Assembly (NCBI GenBank): GCA_902495305.1
Contig: CABUWG010000038.1
Location: 1 to 16,998, forward strand
DNA from: an uncultured Pseudomonadota bacterium
GTDB taxonomy: Bacteria > Pseudomonadota > Alphaproteobacteria > RF32 > CAG-239
DNA length: 16,998 nt
Direction of reading: 5' to 3'
In this document: positions 1 to 6,484 of the stretch, piece after piece
Layout of the letters: each line of letters starts with the position of its first letter
How positions within the stretch are numbered: position 1 is the stretch's first letter
Notes under the pieces: model-generated
What the model saw: only the letters and a program-made list of their open reading frames with translations
Databases searched by the model: none
What the model was told of the DNA's origin: nothing
Made by a program: the position numbers and the translations under genes

Positions 1-301
1 ATCCTTTGTTTTTGCAATATTGCTCCTCGGTACATTTGGTATAACTCTCGTCACGGGAGCATGTTTGGGAATAATCCGGTGCCGTACCGTCCGGACAGTC
101 AAAATGATAGCCGCGGTCTTCACACCATTCACAGTCAATACATTCTGCCAATACCGGCTCCAAGGCACAGTCGGGCAGGAAGCAAACGCCGGCCTGAGCC
201 GGAGAAACGGCCAGAAAGGAGGAGGGAAGAAAAGCCAATAAAGCTGCGGTACAAACCGCATTTCTAAGTTTCATGTGTAGCATTATGTTAATACTTTTCA
301 T
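1..301 (-). CDS. Secreted cysteine-rich protein, 5' part only (runs off the left edge)
   Basis: The minus strand is open from an ATG at 301 to the edge, giving 100 residues without a stop. The start at 301 has a GGAG about 8 bases upstream; the in-frame ATG at 274 has no ribosome binding site. Residues 1-37 form a signal peptide (basic start, hydrophobic core, AQA|G cleavage). The mature part has nine cysteines in about 60 residues (positions 40, 45, 54, 57, 60, 69, 81, 90, 96), with short C-x2-C spacings and aromatic and acidic residues between them, including a YHFDCPDG stretch. This suggests a small disulfide-rich exported protein, possibly built of repeated Cys modules. I do not recognise the family and assign no function. 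It begins 32 bases after the stop of the coding fragment at 334-423, so the two may once have formed one transcription unit. Confidence 0.7.
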   Translation of the reverse strand, partial: MKSINIMLHMKLRNAVCTAALLAFLPSSFLAVSPAQAGVCFLPDCALEPVLAECIDCEWCEDRGYHFDCPDGTAPDYSQTCSRDESYTKCTEEQYCKNKG

Positions 302-333
302 TAGCCCGTCTCCCCATAATAAAAATTCTTTTT

Positions 334-423
334 TCAGAGCACATACTCCACCACACACCCCGTCATAGCATCGCGGTCCTCAGGGCACATTGCCGACAAC
401 CCGCCGCGCGCCTGCCGTGCAGG
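334..423 (-). pseudogene. C-terminal coding fragment, copy 1 (29 codons, no start)
   Basis: On the minus strand a frame runs from a TGA at 424-426 to a TGA at 334-336. Its end reads LSAMCPEDRDAMTGC followed by VVEYVL and stop. The same peptide, with three substitutions, is encoded at 519-653. Outside the 36-bp identical core the codons differ mostly at third positions (leucine, serine, alanine, glutamate and last leucine codons are synonymous), which is how diverged coding copies behave. No start codon or ribosome binding site precedes it, and its upstream end abuts the palindromic element at 423-511, so it looks like the 3' end of a gene cut by that element. Function unknown. Confidence 0.4.
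352..387 (-). repeat. 36-bp direct repeat, copy A
   Basis: Identical over 36 bases to 537-572, in the same orientation. It starts CACACACCCCGTC and ends CTCAGGGCA on the plus strand. On the minus strand it encodes the CPEDRDAMTGCV core of the two coding fragments. The copies lie 185 bp apart, with the palindromic element between them. Confidence 0.9.
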
Positions 424-511
424 TCATTGCCGGACTTGATCCGGCAATCCATCTCATGACAAGCACAGTGCTTTTATCTTTATGGATTCTCGGGTCAAGC
501 CCGAGAATGAC
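423..511. repeat. Two-hairpin palindromic interspersed element
   Basis: The left arm (423-452) and right arm (482-511) are imperfect inverted copies (GTCATT..AATCCAT against its complement). Each arm is itself a hairpin: TTGCCGGA-cttga-TCCGGCAA at 427-447 and TTCTCGGG-tcaag-CCCGAGAA at 487-507. The stems differ in sequence but have matching compensating bases, so structure is kept while sequence drifts. A third small palindrome, AAGCAC-a-GTGCTT, sits between them at 461-473. The arrangement is typical of the short palindromic repeats scattered through alphaproteobacterial intergenic DNA, which often generate false ORFs reading like VIAGLDPAIH. No transposase is present. Confidence 0.8.
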
Positions 512-518
512 AAATCTT

Positions 519-653
519 TCAAAGCACTTTTTCTCTCACACACCCCGTCATAGCATCGCGGTCCTCAGGGCAGTGAGCAGACAGTTGATGGCTGTCGGCC
601 TCCCGACCTCCGGCTCCCGAGCCGATGAAAAAAAGGGAGTCGGAGAGAAACAC
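519..653 (-). pseudogene. C-terminal coding fragment, copy 2 (up to 44 codons)
   Basis: The minus-strand frame is open from a TAA near 667-669 to a TGA at 519-521 and ends LSAHCPEDRDAMTGC, VREKVL, stop, matching copy 1. The only non-ATG start in the upstream part is a GTG at 651-653, which lacks a Shine-Dalgarno sequence; the bases before it are C-rich instead. Residues before the shared part include GSGAGGREADSHQ. A promoter at 678-706 would transcribe it. It could be a gene remnant, a very short peptide gene, or a fortuitous frame across a structured RNA. I favour a remnant because of the synonymous differences between the copies. Confidence 0.35.
537..572 (-). repeat. 36-bp direct repeat, copy B
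   Basis: Second exact copy of the repeat at 352-387. Similarity falls off on both sides at the DNA level but continues for a few codons at the protein level on the minus strand. Two copies with unequal flanks do not make a CRISPR array. Confidence 0.9.
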
Positions 654-671
654 TTGGGAGGAGTGTTATCA
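573..671 (-). ncRNA. Candidate structured RNA or leader with a CCUCCC loop
   Basis: Transcription from the promoter at 678-706 would start near 671. The first transcribed bases fold into AACACT-loop-AGTGTT (667 down to 649), whose loop is CCTCCCA on the RNA strand, an anti-Shine-Dalgarno-like sequence. An 11-bp stem with one G-U pair follows (645-635 with 618-608), then GTCGG-GAGG-CCGAC (607-594), overlapping an alternative GACAG/CTGTC stem (596-580). The GGGAGG around the third loop is complementary to the CCTCCC of the first, so a kissing contact is possible. C-rich exposed loops are known from alphaproteobacterial CcsR/cuckoo-type small RNAs; I use that only as an analogy. No U-tract terminator follows, so it may instead be the 5' leader of a lost gene. 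Confidence 0.25.
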
Positions 672-677
672 AGCATT

Positions 678-706
678 ACTGTAACACAAAATAAGCGCAA
701 TGTCAA
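678..706 (-). promoter_or_regulatory. Sigma70-type promoter, minus strand
   Basis: TTGACA (complement of 701-706), 17-bp spacer, TACAGT (complement of 678-683). The -35 is perfect, the spacing optimal and the -10 matches four or five of six positions depending on the consensus used. It points left into the hairpin-rich segment and the coding fragments. Confidence 0.6.
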
Positions 707-716
707 TAGATGCTAA

Positions 717-884
717 GAAGTTAGAGGGGTATTTTGTATAATTTTAGTAAAATCAAAGGGATGAGATATAATATTTTATATTCATTTTTGCTGAAATAAA
801 GTGATTTTGAACTCGTTTTTGTGATTTAATTGAACAAATACAAACGGTTGGAAGAAAATTATATAAGCGTTTCTTAATATATAC
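717..884. other. A+T-rich gap with no gene seen
   Basis: Between the promoter at 678-706 and the glgP terminator I see only A+T-rich sequence: no frame with a start and ribosome binding site, no tRNA-like fold, no repeat. It lies upstream of the minus-strand promoter. Confidence 0.6.
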
Positions 885-916
885 AAAAACCCCGCACTTA
901 AAAAAGTACGGGGTTT
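885..916 (-). terminator. Intrinsic terminator of glgP
   Basis: On the minus strand, AAACCCCGTACTT, a T-rich loop and AAGTGCGGGGTTT form a long stem with one mismatch, followed by a run of five T. It begins about 16 bases after the glgP stop. Confidence 0.85.
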
Positions 917-932
917 GTTAAGCAGAAAGATT

Positions 933-3404
933 TTATGCGACGGGTTTGATATGCCAGATGTTGTTGGCATAATCCATAACCGCGCGGTCACTGGAGAACC
1001 TGCCGATACGGGCCACGTTAAGAATGGCTTTTTTCGCCCAGGCCTCTTTGTTCTGAAAATCTTTTTCCATTTGATGGATAGATTTTGCAAAATCTTCAAG
1101 ATCAGCCAAAACAAAGTAATAATCGCGATTCATCAGTTCTTCATAAATAACCTTAAACAGCAGGACATAATCTTTTTCGCAGAACATGTTAGAGTTCAAG
1201 GCGTTCATAATCCGCTTGATATAGGGCGATTTTTCGGCATAATCCGCCGGATTGTAAGAATTGTTCTGGCGCATTTCCTGAATCTGTTCTTCCTTTAGGC
1301 CGAAGAGATAGAAATTGTCTTCTCCGACGGCTTCGCGGATTTCGATATTGGCGCCGTCATAAGTGCCGACGGTCAGGGCGCCGTTCAAAGCAAATTTCAT
1401 ATTGCCGGTGCCGCTGGCTTCAAAACCGGCGGTAGAGGACTGAACGCTGACATTGGCAGCGGGAATCAGAACCTCGGCAAGAGAAACTTTATAGTCCGGC
1501 ATAAAGACGACCTTGATCATATCATTAACCCGCGGGTCATTATTGACCACATCGGCCACATTGTTAATGAGCTTGATAATGAGCTTGGCAAAATTATAAG
1601 ACGGCGCAGCCTTTCCGGCAAAGATATAAGTCTTTTTGACGGTTGGGTGGAAGTTGTCTTTAATGATAGCCAGATAGTCGCCGATGACTTGCAGAATGGT
1701 CATCAACTGGCGTTTGTATTCGTGAATGCGTTTGGCATGAACAATAAACATGCTGTTCGGGTCGACAATCACGCCGCAGGTTTTGAAGATAATCTTGGCC
1801 AGTTTTTCTTTGTTTGCCATTTTTACATTAATAAATTCCTGCACAAACTTCTTGTCTTTTACAAAATCCTGAACCCCTTCGAGCAGGTCAAGATTGGTAA
1901 TCCAATCTTCGCCGATTTTTGAGCTGATTAAGTCAGCCAAAGCCGTGTTGGCATGCAACAGCCAGCGGCGCGGCGTGATGCCGTTGGTTACGTTGCCGAA
2001 CTTCTCCGGCCAGAGTTCGTAAAATTCCGGCACCAGCTTGGTCTTAACCAGCTCGGAGTGCAGCTTGGCCACGCCGTTGACCGAGAAAGAACCGACAATG
2101 GACAAGTTGGCCATACGGATAATCTGATTGTCGCCGTCGCCGGAAACAATAGAAACGCGGCCGAGCTTATACGGATCGTCACCGAATTTTTCGCGGGCAA
2201 AATTCATAAAGCGGCGGTTGATTTCATAAATAATCTGCAAATGCCGCGGCAACAAACGCTTAAAGTAGCGTGCCGGCCAGGTTTCCAGAGCCTCCGGCAG
2301 CAGAGTGTGATTGGTATAGGCAAAAATCTTAGTCACGATATTCCATGCATCGTCCCATTCCTGTCCGTGAACGTCCACCAGCAGCCGCATCAGTTCGGCA
2401 ATAGCCAGAGCCGGATGCGTATCGTTCAGTTGAACGCAAACCTGATCGGGCATTTGCTTAAAGTCATTACTCTTTTCCAAAAAGCGGCGGACAATATCCT
2501 GCATGGCACAGGATACAAAGAAATATTGTTGTTTAAGGCGCAGTTCCTTGCCGGATTCGACGGCATCGGACGGATAAAGCACTTTAGAAATCGTTTCTGT
2601 CTCGATTTTTTCTTTCACGGCTTCAATATAGCCGCCTTCATTAAAGATATTAATATCGAGTTCGTCGTCGGTCTTGGCTGAAAAAAGACGCAGGTAATTG
2701 ACTGATTTTCCGTTATACCCGACAATCGGAAAGTCATAAGGCACGCCGTAAAGGGTATTGGTATTCATCCAAATATAGTTTTCTTTTCCTGAAGGGTCGC
2801 GGAAAGTCTCAACCTCGCCGTAAAGCGGAATTTTGACGGTTCTGTCCGGACGGGCAAACTGCCAGGGAGAAAATTCTGCCGCCCAGCTGTCTGCCTGTTC
2901 AATCTGATAACCGTTCTCAAATTTTTGTTTGAACAAGCCGAAGTTATAGTCAATACCATAGCCAAACCCCGGAATGCCGAGCGAAGCCATGGAGTCAAGA
3001 TAGCAGGCTGCCAGCCGGCCGAGACCGCCGTTTCCGAGTGCCGGATCATATTCCGTGTCAAAAATTTCTGCCATTGAAATCTCGGGAAAACCGTCAATCT
3101 TAATATTTTTCATAATATTAAAAAGGCCGAGATTGTGCAGATTGTTTTCTAAAGAACGGCCGATGAGGTATTCGACGGAGAGATAATAAATCCTTTTGGA
3201 ATTTGCCTTGTTATAACGGGCAATGGTTTCATACATCTTGTCCATGGCAAATTCGCGCACGGCCAGAGAAATCGCCAGTAAAGCTTCTTCTTTGTTGATT
3301 TCGCAGGTCCGTTTGCCGATAAAATACTTAATATAATGTTCAATCGAAAGCTTCAGCCGCGCTTTATCGATTTCATTAATGATTGTCGTATCTTTTTTGC
3401 TCAA
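933..3404 (-). CDS. glgP: Glycogen/alpha-glucan phosphorylase
   Basis: Cytoplasmic, PLP-dependent release of glucose 1-phosphate from alpha-1,4-glucans (GT35 family). Family signatures are present: YYLSVEYLIGR near the N-terminus, NGGLGRLAACYLDS for the active-site region, and EASGTGNMKFALNG with the PLP lysine at about residue 670. A frame is open up to an ATG at 3434, but I chose the TTG at 3402-3404 because AGGAG lies 7 bases before it. This gives 823 residues, close to the family norm. ATGs at 3434 and 3425 have weaker or badly spaced AGGA sequences and would add 10 or 7 residues. The gene stands alone here, with no glgA, glgB, glgC or debranching gene in the window, and has its own terminator. 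Identification is firm; the start is less certain. Confidence 0.95.
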   Translation of the reverse strand: MSKKDTTIINEIDKARLKLSIEHYIKYFIGKRTCEINKEEALLAISLAVREFAMDKMYETIARYNKANSKRIYYLSVEYLIGRSLENNLHNLGLFNIMKNIKIDGFPEISMAEIFDTEYDPALGNGGLGRLAACYLDSMASLGIPGFGYGIDYNFGLFKQKFENGYQIEQADSWAAEFSPWQFARPDRTVKIPLYGEVETFRDPSGKENYIWMNTNTLYGVPYDFPIVGYNGKSVNYLRLFSAKTDDELDINIFNEGGYIEAVKEKIETETISKVLYPSDAVESGKELRLKQQYFFVSCAMQDIVRRFLEKSNDFKQMPDQVCVQLNDTHPALAIAELMRLLVDVHGQEWDDAWNIVTKIFAYTNHTLLPEALETWPARYFKRLLPRHLQIIYEINRRFMNFAREKFGDDPYKLGRVSIVSGDGDNQIIRMANLSIVGSFSVNGVAKLHSELVKTKLVPEFYELWPEKFGNVTNGITPRRWLLHANTALADLISSKIGEDWITNLDLLEGVQDFVKDKKFVQEFINVKMANKEKLAKIIFKTCGVIVDPNSMFIVHAKRIHEYKRQLMTILQVIGDYLAIIKDNFHPTVKKTYIFAGKAAPSYNFAKLIIKLINNVADVVNNDPRVNDMIKVVFMPDYKVSLAEVLIPAANVSVQSSTAGFEASGTGNMKFALNGALTVGTYDGANIEIREAVGEDNFYLFGLKEEQIQEMRQNNSYNPADYAEKSPYIKRIMNALNSNMFCEKDYVLLFKVIYEELMNRDYYFVLADLEDFAKSIHQMEKDFQNKEAWAKKAILNVARIGRFSSDRAVMDYANNIWHIKPVA

Positions 3405-3463
3405 AATCTCTCTCCTCTGGGTCATTGATAACATTTCCTACCCATAACAATATTTGCAATTGT

Positions 3464-3491
3464 TTGAAATATGGTTAATGAAAGATATAAT
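3464..3491 (+). promoter_or_regulatory. Candidate upstream promoter of tolC
   Basis: TTGAAA (3464-3469), 16-bp spacer, TATAAT (3486-3491). The -10 is perfect. It lies about 120 bases before tolC, in the gap shared with the divergent glgP. Confidence 0.4.
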
Positions 3492-3548
3492 CATAAAATT
3501 ATACATCCACAATAGTACACATTTAATCATTTCGTCGTGAAAATAAAG

Positions 3549-3576
3549 TTGCAAAATATTGTTTTTTGAATATAAT
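3549..3576 (+). promoter_or_regulatory. Candidate proximal promoter of tolC
   Basis: TTGCAA (3549-3554), 16-bp spacer, perfect TATAAT (3571-3576). Transcription would start near 3583, leaving a leader of about 30 bases before the tolC ATG, with GAGG at 3601-3604 as ribosome binding site. Confidence 0.55.
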
Positions 3577-3612
3577 CCCGCTAAGAATATAGATGTATAA
3601 GAGGTAAAATTC

Positions 3613-4971
3613 ATGAAAAAGACTTTTTTGTGCAGCCTTCTGATGGCGGCTGCAATTCCGGGCGTTGCTTGCGCTCAGGATATTTTTGAGGCCTTGAGCG
3701 ATGCTTATCGCAGCAACCCGACATTGCAGGCACAGCGGGCATATCTCCGTTCCATAGATGAAAACGTTGCAATTGCAAAATCCGGCTACCGTCCGAACAT
3801 TTATCTTCAGGGCAGTTATGCTGATGCCGATGTCGACAGCAACCAGCCGGGAGATGCCAGCCGTACCAAACAGAAAGTGATTGCGGCCAAAGTTTCGCAG
3901 CCGTTGTTCAGCGGTCTTCAAACCGTCAACTCGGTCAAGTCGGCTGATAAAATCGTGCGTTCCCAGCAAGACAACCTTTTTAACGTTGAGCAAACGGTGT
4001 TCCTTGATGCCTCGACCGCTTATCTTGACGTCTTGCGCGATACGGCTATTGTAGATTTGCAAAAAAACAATGAAAAACTTCTGAAAAAACGCCTTGATGA
4101 AACAATCCAGCGTTTTAACGTCGGCGAAGTCACCCGTACGGACGTTTCTCAAGCGCGTGCCCGTCATTCGCAGGCCAAGGCCGATCGCATCAGCTCGGAA
4201 GGAACGCTGCAGGCTTCCCGTGCTAATTATGCCCGTATTATCGGTGTCCGCCCCGAGGATTTGAAGGCGCCGGAAAGTCTGGACAAGTTTTTGCCGGCAA
4301 GTTTTGAAGAAGCCTTGGAATATGCCAAAGTCCACAACTATTCGATTTTGCAGGCCAAAAATTATCTGGAAGCAAAAGAATATGACGTCAAAACCCAAAC
4401 CGGCGCTTTGCTGCCGAGCATTACTTTGGACGGCGAAGCCTCCAAAACCAGAGGCGATATTGACATCTTGCCCAATGACAGCGAGGTTGATAATCTGGAA
4501 TGGAGCGTCAATATGACCGTTCCGTTGTACAGTTCCGGCGAAACCCGTGCCAAAATCCGCCAGAGCAAATATCAAAAATGGCAGGCGCGCGAGCAGGTTG
4601 CCGAGGCTGAACGCAGCGTAACGGAAAGCGTCACCAGTGCTTGGGAATATATGCTGGCCAACAAAGCCATGTTGTCGTCAATCAAAGACCAGATTAAAGC
4701 CAACGAGATTGCCTTGGACGGCGTCCAGAAAGAAGAAGCTCTCGGCAACCGGACGATTCTTGACGTATTGGACGCTTATCAGGAGCTGTTAAACTCTAAC
4801 GTTGAGCAGGTAAAAGCCCGCCGCAACTACTATGTTTCGGCCATGTCTTTGTTGCAGGCCATGGGCAAATTAACGGCACGCAACCTGAATCTTGACGTTG
4901 AATATTATGATGCCAAGAAGTTCTACAAAGAAACACGGGACAAATGGCTTTCTATATCTGTTGATGACTAA
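3613..4971 (+). CDS. tolC: TolC-family outer membrane efflux/secretion channel
   Basis: A 452-residue outer membrane channel of the TolC family, which joins type I secretion or RND efflux pumps to the outside. Residues 1-21 are a signal peptide (ACA|QD cleavage; no lipobox, since glycine sits at -3). The mature protein has two helical outer-membrane-efflux repeats, with the family pattern RFNVGEVTRTDVSQARA in the first half and a matching EEALGNRTILDVLDAYQELL in the second. ATG 3613 has GAGG 8 bases upstream. No ABC exporter, RND pump or HlyD-type adaptor is nearby, so the partner is encoded elsewhere. In Caulobacter the TolC-like RsaFb gene lies next to popZ, and the order here (TolC-like, PopZ, ValS) agrees. 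The substrate cannot be told from sequence. Confidence 0.92.
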   Translation: MKKTFLCSLLMAAAIPGVACAQDIFEALSDAYRSNPTLQAQRAYLRSIDENVAIAKSGYRPNIYLQGSYADADVDSNQPGDASRTKQKVIAAKVSQPLFSGLQTVNSVKSADKIVRSQQDNLFNVEQTVFLDASTAYLDVLRDTAIVDLQKNNEKLLKKRLDETIQRFNVGEVTRTDVSQARARHSQAKADRISSEGTLQASRANYARIIGVRPEDLKAPESLDKFLPASFEEALEYAKVHNYSILQAKNYLEAKEYDVKTQTGALLPSITLDGEASKTRGDIDILPNDSEVDNLEWSVNMTVPLYSSGETRAKIRQSKYQKWQAREQVAEAERSVTESVTSAWEYMLANKAMLSSIKDQIKANEIALDGVQKEEALGNRTILDVLDAYQELLNSNVEQVKARRNYYVSAMSLLQAMGKLTARNLNLDVEYYDAKKFYKETRDKWLSISVDD

Positions 4972-5017
4972 AAAATTGCCTTGCCGCGCTGATATTCAAA
5001 AAAAACAATAAAACATA

Positions 5018-5046
5018 TTTACAGTTGGAATCTAATATAATATGTT
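5018..5046 (+). promoter_or_regulatory. Candidate popZ promoter
   Basis: TTTACA (5018-5023), 17-bp spacer, TATGTT (5041-5046), in the gap between tolC and popZ. The -10 is weak, and a TATAAT-like string inside the spacer offers alternatives. I see no intrinsic terminator after tolC, so read-through from tolC is also possible. Confidence 0.35.
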
Positions 5047-5116
5047 AAAATAAGTAAAAATTGAGTGTCAGCCCGCAAGGTTGGTGTTTTTATAAAAAAC
5101 AGAATTGGTGAGAGAA

Positions 5117-6382
5117 ATGGCCGAACAACAAGACGAAATGTCAATGAACGAAATCTTGTCCTCAATCAAAAATATTTTGGTTGAAGGCGAAAATCCTGTT
5201 GCACCTTCAGCTTCCGGCTTTACGCCGCCAGAACCGCATCCGGTTGAAGAAGAAAAAGTTGTTCCGGCAGAACCGGTTTTTACGGATTCTCTTGATATTG
5301 AAAAATCAGACCTCGACCTGAGCGAACTCAAACTTGAAGACGGCGACATTCTGGAACTTTCGCCTGATATGGCCGTCGAACCCGTACAAATGGATTCTCC
5401 CGCCGAAACGACACCGGCCGTCGAAGAAATTAACTTGGCGGATGAACTCGCCGGAGTAGATTTGACGCCTGAAATTGTTGATGACAAAGGCGATGACCTG
5501 CCGGAACCGGAAATGGATGAAGCCGATGAACCTGATGTCGGCTTTGATCAGTTGATTGAACAAAATGTTCAGGCAGAAATCAACGAAGAAGAACAAAATG
5601 ACGCGGTAATAGATGTGGAATCTGAACCGTATTATGAAGAACCTGCTTCTGAAAAAGCAGATATTCCCGAACTTCCGATTCCGTCGGAAAACGCCGCAGA
5701 GGCAGAATATCCTGATGATACGGCTGTTGCCGCCGATTCGGAATATCAGCCTGAAACAGAACAAACTTTTACCGTGCCGGAAAATGCCGTTGCGGAAATG
5801 TCGTGGCCTGAACCTGCGGAAGGCAAAACCGAAATGGCTGATGCCGTTGCCGAGCCCGTTGTTGAAAACGCTGTCGAGCCTGTAGAAACAGCTGCACCGG
5901 CAGACATGCCCGTGATAATGCCGGAACCGCAAATTGAGGCACCGGCTCCGACACCGCAGCCGGCTGTTGTTGAACCGGAAATGCCGAGAGAACCGGCCAT
6001 TGAAAATGTTCCTGCCGTTGATGAAGATGTTGCAGATGTTTCGGCAAATATCATTAACAATTTTGCCAAACTTTTTGCCAAAGAAAAAACACCGGCTCCG
6101 GAAGCCGTTCGGCCGTCGTCCCTCGGAATTGCACCTGTATCGGAAAACATCAGATTGGGCAATGCCTCACAAACCTTGGAAGATGTGCTGAAAGTCACGT
6201 TGCAGGGCTTGGTTGCCGATTGGGTTTCGGGCGCTAAAAACAATATAGATTTGTATGATTTGGTTTCTAAGGAAGTTGCCCGCCAAACCAAAGTCTGGCT
6301 GGATGCCAACCTGCCGGCGGTTGTTGAAGGCGTGGTCAAGAAAGAAATTGAACGAGTGATGGTAAAGGTTGGCCGAAGCTGA
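5117..6382 (+). CDS. popZ: PopZ-like polar organizing protein (DUF2497) with very long acidic linker
   Basis: PopZ assembles a polar microdomain that tethers ParB-bound origins and cell-cycle regulators. The short N-terminal helix (residues 8-21, MSMNEILSSIKNIL) matches the family's EPSMEEILASIRRI-type start. Residues about 23-305 are a low-complexity linker rich in Glu, Asp, Pro, Ala and Val. A short helix (308-320) and the C-terminal oligomerization region (353-421) follow, including VWLDANLPAVVEGVVKKEIERV at 393-414, split here as WLDANLP and EIERV signatures. At 421 residues it is far longer than Caulobacter PopZ (177), almost all in the linker. The C-terminal region also has an extra helix (353-370) that mirrors the canonical one (378-395). 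I chose ATG 5117 with GGTGA 5 bases upstream; in-frame TTG 5105 and GTG 5108 are less likely. Confidence 0.85.
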   Translation: MAEQQDEMSMNEILSSIKNILVEGENPVAPSASGFTPPEPHPVEEEKVVPAEPVFTDSLDIEKSDLDLSELKLEDGDILELSPDMAVEPVQMDSPAETTPAVEEINLADELAGVDLTPEIVDDKGDDLPEPEMDEADEPDVGFDQLIEQNVQAEINEEEQNDAVIDVESEPYYEEPASEKADIPELPIPSENAAEAEYPDDTAVAADSEYQPETEQTFTVPENAVAEMSWPEPAEGKTEMADAVAEPVVENAVEPVETAAPADMPVIMPEPQIEAPAPTPQPAVVEPEMPREPAIENVPAVDEDVADVSANIINNFAKLFAKEKTPAPEAVRPSSLGIAPVSENIRLGNASQTLEDVLKVTLQGLVADWVSGAKNNIDLYDLVSKEVARQTKVWLDANLPAVVEGVVKKEIERVMVKVGRS

Positions 6383-6410
6383 GCCATTGGCGCCGACCTC
6401 CGTCCTTTTT

Positions 6411-6449
6411 GCCCCCAAATTGATTTTTGAGGGCTTTTGTCGCTTTTTT
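6411..6449 (+). terminator. Intrinsic terminator after popZ
   Basis: GCCCcCAAA at 6411 pairs with TTTGaGGGC ending at 6434 (one C/A mismatch), followed by TTTTGTCGCTTTTTT. It separates popZ from valS, although part of the transcription may continue. Confidence 0.7.
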
Positions 6450-6484
6450 ATGTCATAGAATAAAGAAATTTAGGGAAAATAATA

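Noticed and set aside
20..267. Plus-strand frames at the left edge
   Set aside because: They lie opposite the secreted Cys-rich gene, which has a signal peptide and a proper start; no ribosome binding site on the plus strand.
352..572. CRISPR array from the two 36-bp repeats
   Set aside because: Only two copies, 185 bp apart, with a structured element between them and coding-type divergence at the edges; no cas genes.
390..716. Plus-strand frame of 108 codons
   Set aside because: It reads through the palindromic element (VIAGLDPAIH and SSPRMTN are its usual false translations) and the repeat; no ribosome binding site.
3523..4575. Long minus-strand frame opposite tolC
   Set aside because: A shadow of the tolC coding sequence; composition follows from the opposite strand and no family is recognisable.
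5105..5116. TTG or GTG start for popZ
   Set aside because: ATG 5117 has GGTGA at 5 bases and yields the N-terminus closest to the family; the earlier codons would be inside the ribosome binding site region.
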